From Lachnospiraceae bacterium (GTDB lineage: Bacteria; Bacillota; Clostridia; Lachnospirales; Lachnospiraceae): DNA of 12,469 bases. The translations under genes and the position numbers were made by a program. Positions 1 through 6,947 of this stretch are shown one piece after another. Where the stretch lies: contig JAJQIE010000195.1 of assembly GCA_021199395.1 (NCBI GenBank), forward strand, positions 1 through 12,469, in the 5' to 3' direction. Within the stretch, counting starts at the first letter, position 1. Each line of letters begins with the position of its first letter. The notes below the pieces were generated by a model. It ran no database searches, had not been told where the DNA came from, and saw nothing but the letters and a program-made list of their open reading frames with translations.

Positions 1-1
1 G

Positions 2-706
2 TCCAAAAAGCGTGGATATCTGCCGCGCCGCACGACGAAAATTCCGGCAGCCGAAAAAATTGCCGCGATTAAACCGGCAATTCTCCCGATGCTCCTGCCG
101 GTCATTATCATCGGTGGCGTGCGAATCGGCGTTTTCACAGCTACAGAGGCAGGAACAGTAGCAATTGTATACGCGCTGCTGCTTGGACTGCTTTACCACG
201 AGATGAAGAACTCTGACTTTATCAAGGGCTGTAAGGAGACAGTAACGACTACGTCCTCCATCATGTTGATCGTTGCCGCAGCGTCCTGCTTCTCCTGGAT
301 TCTGACGAAAGAACAGATCCCGCAGACGCTTGCGAACTGGATGACAAGCGCGATTTCCAATAAATACATATTCCTGATTTTCTGCAACATTTTCCTGATT
401 ATCGTAGGTATGTTTATTGAAGGAAACGCGTCTATGATCGTGCTCGCGCCGCTGCTTCACCCGGTAGCTGTTGCATTTGGCGTTGACCCGATTCATTTTG
501 CAATGGTATATATTTTCAACTGTACGATCGGTGCGTTTACGCCGCCGATGGGTACGCTGATGTTTGTCACCTGCGGCGTTACCGGCTGCCCGACGAAGGA
601 CTTTATCAAGGAGGCAATACCGTTTTATGTCCTGTTTACGATTGATATGCTGGTATTGACGTACTTCCCGCCGCTGACAACATTCCTTGTAGATTTGATC
701 TATTAA
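2..706 (+). CDS. dctM: TRAP transporter large permease (DctM), C-terminal part, cut by window start
   Basis: The frame is open from base 2 to the TAA at 704-706, giving 234 residues. The start lies outside the window. The protein is strongly hydrophobic, with about six membrane segments, and carries features of the DctM/TRAP large-subunit C-terminal half: a TATEAGTVAIVYAL helix, a GNASMIVLAPLLHPVA segment, then a TPPMGTLMF loop. In this family the large permease works with a small membrane subunit (DctQ) and a periplasmic-type binding protein (DctP), using an ion gradient to import organic acids including uronates. Those partners would lie upstream of base 1. The genes downstream belong to hexuronate breakdown, so a sugar acid is the likely substrate; this is inferred from context. 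Family is confident, substrate is not. Confidence 0.93.
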   Translation, partial: SKKRGYLPRRTTKIPAAEKIAAIKPAILPMLLPVIIIGGVRIGVFTATEAGTVAIVYALLLGLLYHEMKNSDFIKGCKETVTTTSSIMLIVAAASCFSWILTKEQIPQTLANWMTSAISNKYIFLIFCNIFLIIVGMFIEGNASMIVLAPLLHPVAVAFGVDPIHFAMVYIFNCTIGAFTPPMGTLMFVTCGVTGCPTKDFIKEAIPFYVLFTIDMLVLTYFPPLTTFLVDLIY

Positions 707-710
707 TTAC

Positions 711-861
711 TGATATCTGGTAACTGTTCAGAACAGGTCTTCGCACTTGCTGCGAAGACCGTATGAAAACATATAGCATGTGGGGGAAAGCCCCATCGCG
801 CAGCGATTTTAAATGGGCTTTCCCTTCGTAACTGTGAAGGTACTGAACAGTTACGATATCT
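711..861. repeat. Nested inverted-repeat block after the TRAP gene
   Basis: An outer inverted repeat pairs GTAACTGTTCAG (720-731) with CTGAACAGTTAC (843-854), and each arm is flanked by GATATC (712-717 and 855-860). Inside sit two independent perfect hairpins. The first pairs GGTCTTCGCA (736-745) with TGCGAAGACC (751-760). The second pairs GGGAAAGCCC (784-793) with GGGCTTTCCC (815-824) and has an inner ATCGC/GCGAT stem. Neither hairpin is followed by a T-run, so a classic intrinsic terminator is not obvious. The layout resembles a small non-autonomous repeat element or a structured 3' region. Confidence 0.6.
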
Positions 862-907
862 GAATGTACGAGTCCCGTAATTTTGCGCAGGAGTGTTCTC
901 TTACGCA

Positions 908-952
908 AAAATATAGTGAACGACAAAAATAATTTGTCGTTCACTATATTTT
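908..952. repeat. Perfect 20-bp-arm inverted repeat
   Basis: The arms are 908-927 and 933-952, perfectly complementary, with a 5-base loop. The stem is mostly AT with a central GAACGAC/GTCGTTC core. That core resembles the dyad at 12066-12090, which also begins ATATAGT-AACGAC. The short T-rich 3' edge (949-952) gives it some terminator character for the upstream TRAP gene, but the stem is unusually long and AT-rich for that. Confidence 0.65.
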
Positions 953-960
953 GATATACA

Positions 961-1030
961 CGACCGCATATGGAATGGCTGCTGCGCAGCCCTGCGGTCG
1001 GCACAATGGGAAACGACTAAAGTCGTTTCC
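961..1030. repeat. Composite palindromic repeat, copy 1
   Basis: The first part is a two-level hairpin. The outer arms are CGACCGCA (961-968) and TGCGGTCG (993-1000); the inner arms are GGCTGC (977-982) and GCAGCC (986-991). After an 8-base spacer comes a 10-bp-arm dyad, GGAAACGACT (1009-1018) with AGTCGTTTCC (1021-1030). The 19-base stretch at 965-983 recurs exactly in inverted orientation at 10935-10953, and the dyad half-site also accompanies that copy. It ends about 45 bases before the LarA-like start. Confidence 0.65.
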
Positions 1031-1075
1031 TGATAGTAACTGATTCTGTCAATTCATATGAAAGGGAGAGATCCT

Positions 1076-2359
1076 ATGAGAGAACGACAGTTTGTAGCTG
1101 ATATGGTAAAAGACACTTATGTGCCGAAAATGTTTCGGGTAAAGCAGGTGTTTCCGCGCCCTAAGATTGATCCGGAGGATATTCCGGGTATCATAAGGGA
1201 TCTGCTGAGTGATGAAAAATTTTCCTCCAGGGTGAAGCCGGGGATGCGCGTGGCTATCACGGCCGGTTCGCGTGGAATCGCAAATGTAGCGCTGACGACG
1301 AAGTGCCTTGCTGATTTTGTAAAATCCAGGGGCGGCCAGCCCTTTGTCGTACCGGCGATGGGAAGCCATGGCGGAGCGACTGCGGAAGGACAAAAAGCGA
1401 TTCTGACCGGCTATGGCATTACGGAGGAATATGTTGGATGTCCGATCATTTCCTCAATGGAGGTAAAGAAGATCGGCGTCAATGATGAGGGCGGCGACGT
1501 CTATATTGACCGAAATGCGGCGGAGGCAGACGGCATTATCCTTGGATGCAGGGTTAAGCCTCACACGGCGTTTCGCGGACCGTATGAGAGCGGAATGATG
1601 AAGATGATGGCGATCGGGCTTGGCAAGCAGTACGGCGCTGAGGTCTGCCATGAGGCGGGATTTAAAAATATGGCGAAAAATGTGCCGCTGTTTGGCAGAT
1701 GTATTATCAAAAACGCGCCGATCCTGTTTGGACTTCCGACCATCGAAAATGCGTATGATGAAACGTGCAGGATCGCCGCGGTAGCCGCGGAGGATATTGA
1801 AAAGGAAGAGCCGGAGCTTTTGAAGGAAGCCTTCACATATATGCCGAGAATACTGGTAGATTCCTGCGACGTTCTGGTCGTGGATCAGATCGGAAAGAAC
1901 TTCAGCGGTGACGGAATGGACCCGAATATTACCGGTACATTCTGTACGCCGTATGCTACAGGCGGCATTGAGTCGCAGCGAGTGGCGGTGCTGGACCTGA
2001 GCCCGGAGACACACGGGAATGGTATTGGCCTTGGCTATTCCAGCGCGACGACAAAGCGTGTATTTGACCAGCTTGATCTGGCTTCCATGTATCCGAACGC
2101 GATCACCTGTACGGTTCTGGGCGGCGTGCGTATCCCGATCGTTATGGAGAGTGATAAGGAAACCATTCAGGTATGCATAAAGAGCTGTAATGAGATCGAC
2201 AAAAAGAATCCGAGAGTGGTTCGGATTCCCAACAGCCTGCATCTGGAGCATATCATGCTGTCGGAGTCCTATCTTGAAGAAGCGAAGACAATACCGGGGA
2301 TTGAAATTGAATCCGAGCCGGAATACCTTCCGTTTGACAAGGACGGCAATTTGTGGTAA
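1076..2359 (+). CDS. LarA-like (lactate racemase superfamily, DUF2088) protein
   Basis: The protein has 427 residues. The ATG at 1076 is preferred because AGGGAGAG at 1063-1070 sits 5 bases before it; an in-frame ATG at 1058 lies too close to its own upstream sequence and has no ribosome binding site. The protein aligns by motif with the nickel-pincer enzyme LarA. It has SHGG with His98, a KPH motif with His163, Lys176 in GMMKMMAIG and His192 in VCHEAG. In Lactiplantibacillus LarA the catalytic and cofactor residues are His108, His174, Lys184 and His200; the Lys-to-His spacing of 16 is identical here, while the His-to-Lys spacing is three residues longer. LarA relatives racemise or epimerise alpha-hydroxy acids, some of them aldonates. 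With uxaB, uxaA and a TRAP permease around it, an epimerase for a sugar acid is plausible but unproven. The cofactor genes larB, larC and larE are not in this window. Confidence 0.85.
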   Translation: MRERQFVADMVKDTYVPKMFRVKQVFPRPKIDPEDIPGIIRDLLSDEKFSSRVKPGMRVAITAGSRGIANVALTTKCLADFVKSRGGQPFVVPAMGSHGGATAEGQKAILTGYGITEEYVGCPIISSMEVKKIGVNDEGGDVYIDRNAAEADGIILGCRVKPHTAFRGPYESGMMKMMAIGLGKQYGAEVCHEAGFKNMAKNVPLFGRCIIKNAPILFGLPTIENAYDETCRIAAVAAEDIEKEEPELLKEAFTYMPRILVDSCDVLVVDQIGKNFSGDGMDPNITGTFCTPYATGGIESQRVAVLDLSPETHGNGIGLGYSSATTKRVFDQLDLASMYPNAITCTVLGGVRIPIVMESDKETIQVCIKSCNEIDKKNPRVVRIPNSLHLEHIMLSESYLEEAKTIPGIEIESEPEYLPFDKDGNLW

Positions 2360-2615
2360 GTATCAGCGGATGTAAACAGCTTTGCCCCGGCATCGCGGAG
2401 ATGTCAGGGGCGAATGACTCATGCAGAATATGCTTTGGCGCAGCCTGACAGCAGGCGCCAGGCCGTCGTCGTGAATGGCCACAGGAGAAAAGGCGTTCCT
2501 GCTGGGAAGAAGTTAAGAATCTGACAGCGAATGTCGGATTGTTGCGAGCGGCTACAGGGATGAAACGTCTGGGCATATAAGGATATGTAATATTGTAAGG
2601 ATGGAGTGGAGAAAC
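2360..2615. other. Intergenic spacer before uxaB, no clear feature
   Basis: About 256 bases separate the LarA-like gene from the preferred uxaB start. Imperfect complementarity exists around 2382-2410 (GCCCC with GGGGC) but no T-run follows. No convincing promoter was found. A minus-strand frame through here has no family resemblance. uxaB may be transcribed by read-through or from a promoter not recognised by eye. Confidence 0.4.
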
Positions 2616-4115
2616 ATGGAAAGATTAAACTATGAAGTTTTAAAGAAATCCGGATATGACGGATACATACTGGAAAAAGCGCCGGAAAAGGTGCTGCAGT
2701 TCGGCGAGGGAAATTTCCTGCGCGCGTTTGTGGATTACTGGTTCGACCTGGCGAATGAGAAGGCAGACTGGAACGGAAAGTGCGTGCTGGTACAGCCGAT
2801 CGCGCCGGGACTTTCGAAAATGATCAACGAGCAGGAGGGTCTGTATACCCTTTATCTGCGCGGCAGCGAAAAGGGACAGAAGGTAGACGCGAAGCGCGTG
2901 ATTTCCAGTGTGAGCCGCTGCCTGAATCCCTATGAAAAGGACGACTATGAGGCGATGATGCAGGTAGCGGTAAGCGACGATCTTGAGATTATCGTGTCCA
3001 ATACGACCGAAGCGGGGATCGCCTACGATCCGGCATGCCAGCCGGAGGACTGCCCGCCGTCGAGCTTTCCGGCAAAGCTGACGCAGGTGCTGTACCGCCG
3101 CTATCAGGCAGGTAAGCCGGGCATTCTGATGCTTGCCTGCGAGCTGATTGACAACAATGGCAAAGAGCTTTTGAAATGTGTGAACCAGTACATTGAGCAG
3201 TGGGGACTGGAGGATGGATTCAAAAAGTATGTAAATGAGGACTGCACCTTCTGCGGCTCTCTGGTAGACCGCATTGTGCCTGGACGCATCCGCGATCCTA
3301 AGGAGGTAGCGGAGCTGGAAGAGAAGCATGGCTACGCGGATCCGCTTCTGGACGTAGGAGAAGTGTTCGGAGTATGGGTAATCGAGGGAGATGAGAGCCT
3401 GAACGATACGCTGCCATTCCGCAGGGCAGGACTGGAGGACAAGGTATTTGTCACCCCGGATATGAGTCCGTACAAAAAGAGAAAGGTCCGCATCCTGAAC
3501 GGCGCGCATACCGGATTTACTCTGGGCGCTTATCTGGCGGGTGAGGATATTGTCCGCGACTGTATGAATGACGAGACGATCCGTGGTTTTATGAATAAGA
3601 TGCTGTATGAGGAGGTTATCCCGACCCTTCCGCTGGACAAAAATGATCTGATGGAATTTGCCGCGGCTGTGCAGGATCGTTTCAACAACCCGTTTGTAAA
3701 CCATGAGCTGATGAGCATTTCCCTGAATTCTACCTCAAAGTGGAAAGCGCGCAATATGCCGTCCTTCCTGGAGTATGTGAAGGAAAAGGGCGAGCTGCCA
3801 AAGTGCCTGACGACCTCGCTGGCTGCGTATATTGCGTTTTACAGCAATGATATTCAGGAACTTACTGACGCGGGTCTGGTGTGCAAGCGTCCGGCGGGAA
3901 ATACATATACGGTTTCCGACGACCGCTGGGTACTGGAATTTTACAGTGAGCACAGAGGAGACAGCGAGGAAGCGCTGACACACGCGGTACTGTCGAATAC
4001 GAAAATGTGGGATCAGGATCTGACTGAAATTGCAGATCTGGAAGCAGCGGTTGTGGAGACCCTGAAGAAAATCCGGACAGAAGGAGCAAAAGCAGCATTC
4101 GCGGCATGCTTGTAA
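2616..4115 (+). CDS. uxaB: Tagaturonate reductase (altronate oxidoreductase)
   Basis: The protein has 499 residues from the ATG at 2616, preceded by GGAGTGGAG at 2603-2611. An in-frame ATG at 2601 would add five residues but has its purines directly abutting it. It belongs to the polyol-specific long-chain (mannitol) dehydrogenase family. The N-terminal nucleotide-binding region carries QFGEGNFLRAF (residues 28-38). The C-terminal catalytic domain shows the family K-x4-N-x2-H signature at Lys290, Asn295 and His298 (KVRILNGAH). UxaB reduces D-tagaturonate to D-altronate with NADH in the cytoplasm, within galacturonate catabolism. Length is as expected for UxaB. Only 20 bases separate it from uxaA, supporting one operon. 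The related fructuronate reductase UxuB belongs to the same family, but the partner uxaA favours UxaB. Confidence 0.93.
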   Translation: MERLNYEVLKKSGYDGYILEKAPEKVLQFGEGNFLRAFVDYWFDLANEKADWNGKCVLVQPIAPGLSKMINEQEGLYTLYLRGSEKGQKVDAKRVISSVSRCLNPYEKDDYEAMMQVAVSDDLEIIVSNTTEAGIAYDPACQPEDCPPSSFPAKLTQVLYRRYQAGKPGILMLACELIDNNGKELLKCVNQYIEQWGLEDGFKKYVNEDCTFCGSLVDRIVPGRIRDPKEVAELEEKHGYADPLLDVGEVFGVWVIEGDESLNDTLPFRRAGLEDKVFVTPDMSPYKKRKVRILNGAHTGFTLGAYLAGEDIVRDCMNDETIRGFMNKMLYEEVIPTLPLDKNDLMEFAAAVQDRFNNPFVNHELMSISLNSTSKWKARNMPSFLEYVKEKGELPKCLTTSLAAYIAFYSNDIQELTDAGLVCKRPAGNTYTVSDDRWVLEFYSEHRGDSEEALTHAVLSNTKMWDQDLTEIADLEAAVVETLKKIRTEGAKAAFAACL

Positions 4116-4118
4116 TGC

Positions 4119-4125
4119 GGGAAAG
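4119..4125 (+). promoter_or_regulatory. Ribosome binding site deciding the uxaA start
   Basis: GGGAAAG lies just after the uxaB stop and 10 bases before the ATG at 4136. Three earlier in-frame ATGs (4106, 4115, 4127) have no suitably spaced purine stretch, and two of them overlap the uxaB stop region. The protein sequence typical of the family also begins near MKTIKIAPND, supporting 4136. Confidence 0.5.
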
Positions 4126-4135
4126 TATGAAAATT

Positions 4136-5614
4136 ATGAAGACTATAAAAATTGCACCGAATGACAATGTGGTAGTGGCGCTGCACCCGATCGGGAAGGG
4201 CGAACCGATCGAGGCAGGAGGACAGGTGATCACGGCTGCTGAGGATATTCCCCAGGGGCATAAGATGGCGGTAGCGCCGATCAAAGCCGGGGAAAATATT
4301 ATCAAATACGGTTTTTCGATCGGACATGCGACAGTTGACGCTGCGCCGGGGATGTGGATGCACACACACAACGTGAGCACGAATCTGGAAGGCGAAATGG
4401 AATATACCTATCATCCGGAGCTTCGCTTTCCGGAACCGGTGGAGCCGGAGCGGTTTCAGGGTTATCGCCGGAAGGACGGACGCGCGGCTATACGAAATGA
4501 GATCTGGATCATCCCGACGGTCGGCTGCGTGAATGATGTGGCAAAAAAGCTTGCTGCGGATAATCAGGATCTGGTCGGCGGAAGCATAGACGGTATGTAT
4601 GCCTTTACGCACCCGTTTGGCTGCAGCCAGACCGGTCATGACCACGCGCAGACCAGAAAGCTGCTGGCGGCGCTTGTGCGTCATCCGAATGCGGCGGCTG
4701 TGCTGGTAGTCGGGCTCGGATGCGAGAACCTGACGCATGAGCAGTTCCTGGAGGAGCTGGGCGATTATGATGAGGACAGGGTGAAATTCCTGACCTGTCA
4801 GTCTGTAGAGGATGAATTTGTCACCGGAAGGACGCTTTTGGAGCAGTGCGCGGCATATGCGGCACAGTTTCAGCGTGAGCCGATACCGGTCAGCGAGCTG
4901 GTGGTCGGCATGAAATGCGGCGGTTCAGATGGGCTGTCCGGCATCACTGCAAATCCGACGGTCGGCAGATTCAGCGATATGATGGCTGCGCGCGGCGGCT
5001 CGACGGTGCTCACTGAGGTTCCGGAGATGTTCGGAGCGGAAGGATTCCTGATGAACCGCTGCGTAAATGAGGAAATATTCGAAAAAGCCGTAGACATGAT
5101 CAACGGGTTAAAAAATTATTTTATCAGCCACAACGAAGTTGTTTATGACAACCCCAGTCCGGGTAACCGGCAGGGCGGTATCACGACACTCGAAGACAAA
5201 TCCTGCGGCTGCGTGCAGAAGGGCGGAACTGCCCCGATCATGGATGTGATCGGCTATGGCGACGCGGTTGTGACGAAGGGGCTGAATATGCTCTACGGTC
5301 CTGGAAATGACCTCGTATCCGCTACGGCCATGACTGCCGCGGGCGCTCATATGGTTCTGTTTACGACCGGGCGCGGTACTCCATTCGGAGCGCCTGCGCC
5401 GACGCTCAAGATAGCGACTAACAGCCAGCTGGCACAGCGCAAAAAGAACTGGATCGATTTTGACGCCGGTCCGATCGCTGATGGCGAACCGATTCAGGAT
5501 GCAGCGCAGCGCCTGCTGAATCTGGTAATCGAAGTGGCGAACGGCAAAAAAACACGCACCGAGGAGCAGGGCTACCGGGAGATTTCCATTTTCAAGGATG
5601 GAGTAGTTCTGTAA
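4136..5614 (+). CDS. uxaA: Altronate dehydratase
   Basis: The protein has 492 residues if started at 4136. It has the two-part organisation of the UxaA/GarD family. The N-terminal SAF domain (about residues 1-90) ends in MWMHTHNVSTNL, with likely metal-site histidines at 76 and 78. The long altronate/galactarate dehydratase region follows, with FGCSQTGHDH (161-170), GLGCENL, CGGSDGLSG (261-269) and a KSCGCVQKGG motif further on. UxaA removes water from D-altronate to give 2-keto-3-deoxy-D-gluconate, an iron-dependent cytoplasmic reaction immediately downstream of UxaB. The gene lies directly behind uxaB and is followed by a hairpin. Galactarate dehydratase is the closest alternative, but the uxaB neighbour and single-chain two-domain form favour altronate. 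Confidence 0.93.
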   Translation: MKTIKIAPNDNVVVALHPIGKGEPIEAGGQVITAAEDIPQGHKMAVAPIKAGENIIKYGFSIGHATVDAAPGMWMHTHNVSTNLEGEMEYTYHPELRFPEPVEPERFQGYRRKDGRAAIRNEIWIIPTVGCVNDVAKKLAADNQDLVGGSIDGMYAFTHPFGCSQTGHDHAQTRKLLAALVRHPNAAAVLVVGLGCENLTHEQFLEELGDYDEDRVKFLTCQSVEDEFVTGRTLLEQCAAYAAQFQREPIPVSELVVGMKCGGSDGLSGITANPTVGRFSDMMAARGGSTVLTEVPEMFGAEGFLMNRCVNEEIFEKAVDMINGLKNYFISHNEVVYDNPSPGNRQGGITTLEDKSCGCVQKGGTAPIMDVIGYGDAVVTKGLNMLYGPGNDLVSATAMTAAGAHMVLFTTGRGTPFGAPAPTLKIATNSQLAQRKKNWIDFDAGPIADGEPIQDAAQRLLNLVIEVANGKKTRTEEQGYREISIFKDGVVL

Positions 5615-5629
5615 AATCAGATGTATTAA

Positions 5630-5664
5630 TGCGCGGTTCTTTCAACATAAGAGGGAACCGCGCA
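5630..5664 (+). terminator. Hairpin after uxaA, possible end of the uronate operon
   Basis: TGCGCGGTTC (5630-5639) pairs perfectly with GAACCGCGCA (5655-5664). With G-U pairs the stem extends inward to 5643/5651, leaving a 7-base loop. It starts 15 bases after the uxaA stop. There is no T-run downstream (AATCTGTATG follows), so intrinsic termination is uncertain and an mRNA-stabilising 3' stem is also possible. Confidence 0.45.
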
Positions 5665-5693
5665 AATCTGTATGGGGAAAATCATCTTTTTCC

Positions 5694-5722
5694 TTGCCAG
5701 AACCTCCTTTCTGCGGTAAACT
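5694..5722 (+). promoter_or_regulatory. Candidate sigma-70-type promoter for the small gene
   Basis: TTGCCA (5694-5699) and TAAACT (5717-5722) are separated by 17 bases. This matches the consensus at 5 of 6 and 4 of 6 positions. The predicted transcript would start near 5729, about 40 bases before the ATG at 5769. Spotted by eye only. Confidence 0.35.
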
Positions 5723-5768
5723 TTTAAAAACCGTTGATCCGCGCGAATACAGTGGAGGAGGAAGCTTT

Positions 5769-5954
5769 ATGGGAAAAGAGTCAGAAAAAAAGGTACAGGA
5801 AGGCTTTGATCAGAAGCAGAAAAGAGCCGGAGACGCCAACGAAAGGAAGAGCGGGACATCTGCGGAGGAAAAGGTCAGCGAGACCTGGGCGGAAGAAACC
5901 ATCGCAGATCTGGATGATTTTATCGAATCGCAGGGAATCTACATCCGGCAGTAG
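5769..5954 (+). CDS. Small hydrophilic protein of unknown function (61 residues)
   Basis: The ATG at 5769 is preceded by a very strong site, GTGGAGGAGG, ending 7 bases upstream; an earlier in-frame ATG at 5694 lacks such a site. The product is charged, rich in Lys, Glu and Ser, with no membrane segment and no cysteine. The first half is basic and polar (KKVQEGFDQKQKRAGD). The C-terminal part turns acidic and amphipathic (ETIADLDDFIESQGIYIRQ). No family was recognised. It follows the uronate operon hairpin, has a candidate promoter of its own, and its stop lies 7 bases from the stop of the convergent AEC transporter. The start signal and codon pattern make it likely real, but function is unknown. 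Confidence 0.65.
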   Translation: MGKESEKKVQEGFDQKQKRAGDANERKSGTSAEEKVSETWAEETIADLDDFIESQGIYIRQ

Positions 5955-5976
5955 GGCGGCTCTACAGGAGCCGCTC
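5954..5976. terminator. Hairpin shared by two convergent gene ends
   Basis: GCGGCTC (5956-5962) pairs with GAGCCGC (5968-5974) around a TACAG loop, with two further outer pairs including one G-U. The stem overlaps the last base of the small gene's stop codon and contains the AEC gene stop. Symmetry makes a bidirectional stop plausible, but no T-run is present on either strand. Confidence 0.35.
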
Positions 5977-6900
5977 TGCCGCATATATAAAAAGTGGTAT
6001 GGTGACCAGAGAGCAGAGGGTTGAGAACGCGTACAGCTCTGATGAGTAGGTATAGTTTTTTCCATAGCGCAGCGCAAATGCAGTGCCCGTAGCGGCGCTT
6101 GGGCAGGCAGCCGCGATCAGCATTGTATATGCCACGGTAGAATTCACATTTACGACCAGAAGGATCGCAAGCAGGAGCGCGGGCATAATCAGCAGCTTTA
6201 TGGATGAAACCAGATAAATGCGCCGGTTTTTCAGCAGAGAAGGGATGCTTGTCTGAGCGACCGAAGTGCCGGCAATGATCATCGCGAGCGGCGTATTCAT
6301 ATCTCCGATATAGTCCAGTGTATCGGCAATAATGGGCGGGAATTTGATCTGCAGGAAAAAGAGCACGAGCCCCAGCGCACTGGCAAGGATCATCGGGCTG
6401 CACAGGTTTTTGAGCAGCTGTTTTGCGGAAGTCCCGCTGACCTGCCCGGTCGTGTCCCTTGTCATCAGTCCAAGTCCGTGTGTCCATGAGAATACATTAA
6501 ATATGGTAATATAGGCGGCCAGATACAGGACGCCTTCGTTTCCGAGTGTGCTCTGGATCAGAGGGATTCCGAAGAACCCGCAATTGGAATACATGGAGCA
6601 AAAGCGTTCTACGGAGATGTTTCCGTGGTCGCTTCCACGAACCAGCAGACTGGATACCAGGATCATGATCAGGTGTGTGGCGATGGCCAGCGCGAATGAG
6701 ATCAGCAGGCCATGGACCAGCTCAGGGCGATAGTCAGCCTGCAGCGCTGTGACCGCGATAACCGGATTTACCACCAGCAAAAGCAGATTGGCCAGTCCCT
6801 TATTTGTGTGCTCATCGATGAGCTTCAGGTGCCAGCAGAGGACACCGACGCATAATATCAGGAGCATCTTGATAATCTGTATGACAATGATAGAAAACAT
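5962..6900 (-). CDS. AEC (auxin efflux carrier) family transporter
   Basis: The protein has 312 residues from the minus-strand ATG at 6900, which has AAAGGA about 7 bases upstream; a longer frame reaching 6942 would run into the operator-like palindrome. It is a hydrophobic protein with roughly ten predicted membrane spans in two bundles. The N-terminal span MLLILCVGVLCWHLKLID leads into a polar stretch and NLLLLVVNPVIAVTAL, typical of the PF03547 family, and a C-terminal half with AACPSAATGTAFALRYG follows. Bacterial AEC proteins move small organic acids or similar metabolites, and the substrate cannot be read from sequence. The gene is monocistronic and convergent with the small gene. Length is normal for the family. 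No link to the uronate genes is proven by position. Confidence 0.88.
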   Translation of the reverse strand: MFSIIVIQIIKMLLILCVGVLCWHLKLIDEHTNKGLANLLLLVVNPVIAVTALQADYRPELVHGLLISFALAIATHLIMILVSSLLVRGSDHGNISVERFCSMYSNCGFFGIPLIQSTLGNEGVLYLAAYITIFNVFSWTHGLGLMTRDTTGQVSGTSAKQLLKNLCSPMILASALGLVLFFLQIKFPPIIADTLDYIGDMNTPLAMIIAGTSVAQTSIPSLLKNRRIYLVSSIKLLIMPALLLAILLVVNVNSTVAYTMLIAAACPSAATGTAFALRYGKNYTYSSELYAFSTLCSLVTIPLFIYAAERLL

Positions 6901-6928
6901 AGAGAAATCCTTTCGCAGTAAATGATTC

Positions 6929-6942
6929 TTGCGCGTGCGCAA
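6929..6942. promoter_or_regulatory. Operator-like palindrome at the AEC transcription start
   Basis: TTGCGC (6929-6934) and GCGCAA (6937-6942) form a 14-base perfect palindrome with a 2-base centre. On the minus strand it begins about 6 bases after the predicted -10 box, so it covers the likely start of transcription. This is a typical place for a repressor site. No regulator is encoded next to it. Confidence 0.4.
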
Positions 6943-6947
6943 AGAGA

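Larger units (their letters stand above)
707..1075. other. 369-bp intergenic region made almost entirely of palindromes
   Basis: No credible gene is seen between the TRAP permease and the LarA-like gene. The stretch holds, in order, the nested inverted repeat at 711-861, a TTTTGCG/CGCAAAA stem (881-887 with 904-910), a perfect 20-bp-arm inverted repeat (908-952), a composite hairpin (961-1000) and a 10-bp-arm dyad (1009-1030). A 122-codon minus-strand frame crosses it but contains the palindromes, has no visible ribosome binding site and resembles no family, so it was not called. Confidence 0.7.

Noticed and set aside
636..1004. Minus-strand frame (122 codons) across the palindrome-rich spacer
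   Set aside because: It crosses several inverted repeats, has no ribosome binding site and no homology that I recognise.
707..1075. CRISPR array or riboswitch in the repeat-rich spacer
   Set aside because: Repeats are inverted and unequal, not regularly spaced direct repeats, and no known riboswitch core was recognised.
1454..2251. Minus-strand frame (265 codons) opposite the LarA-like gene
   Set aside because: Antisense shadow with arginine- and histidine-rich composition typical of non-coding frames.
2253..2576. Minus-strand frame (107 codons) between the LarA-like gene and uxaB
   Set aside because: Cysteine-, proline- and arginine-rich shadow composition, partly antisense to a real gene, no start signal.
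2640..3704. Long minus-strand frame (354 codons) opposite uxaB
   Set aside because: It is the antisense shadow of a confidently identified gene, with no family resemblance and no ribosome binding site.
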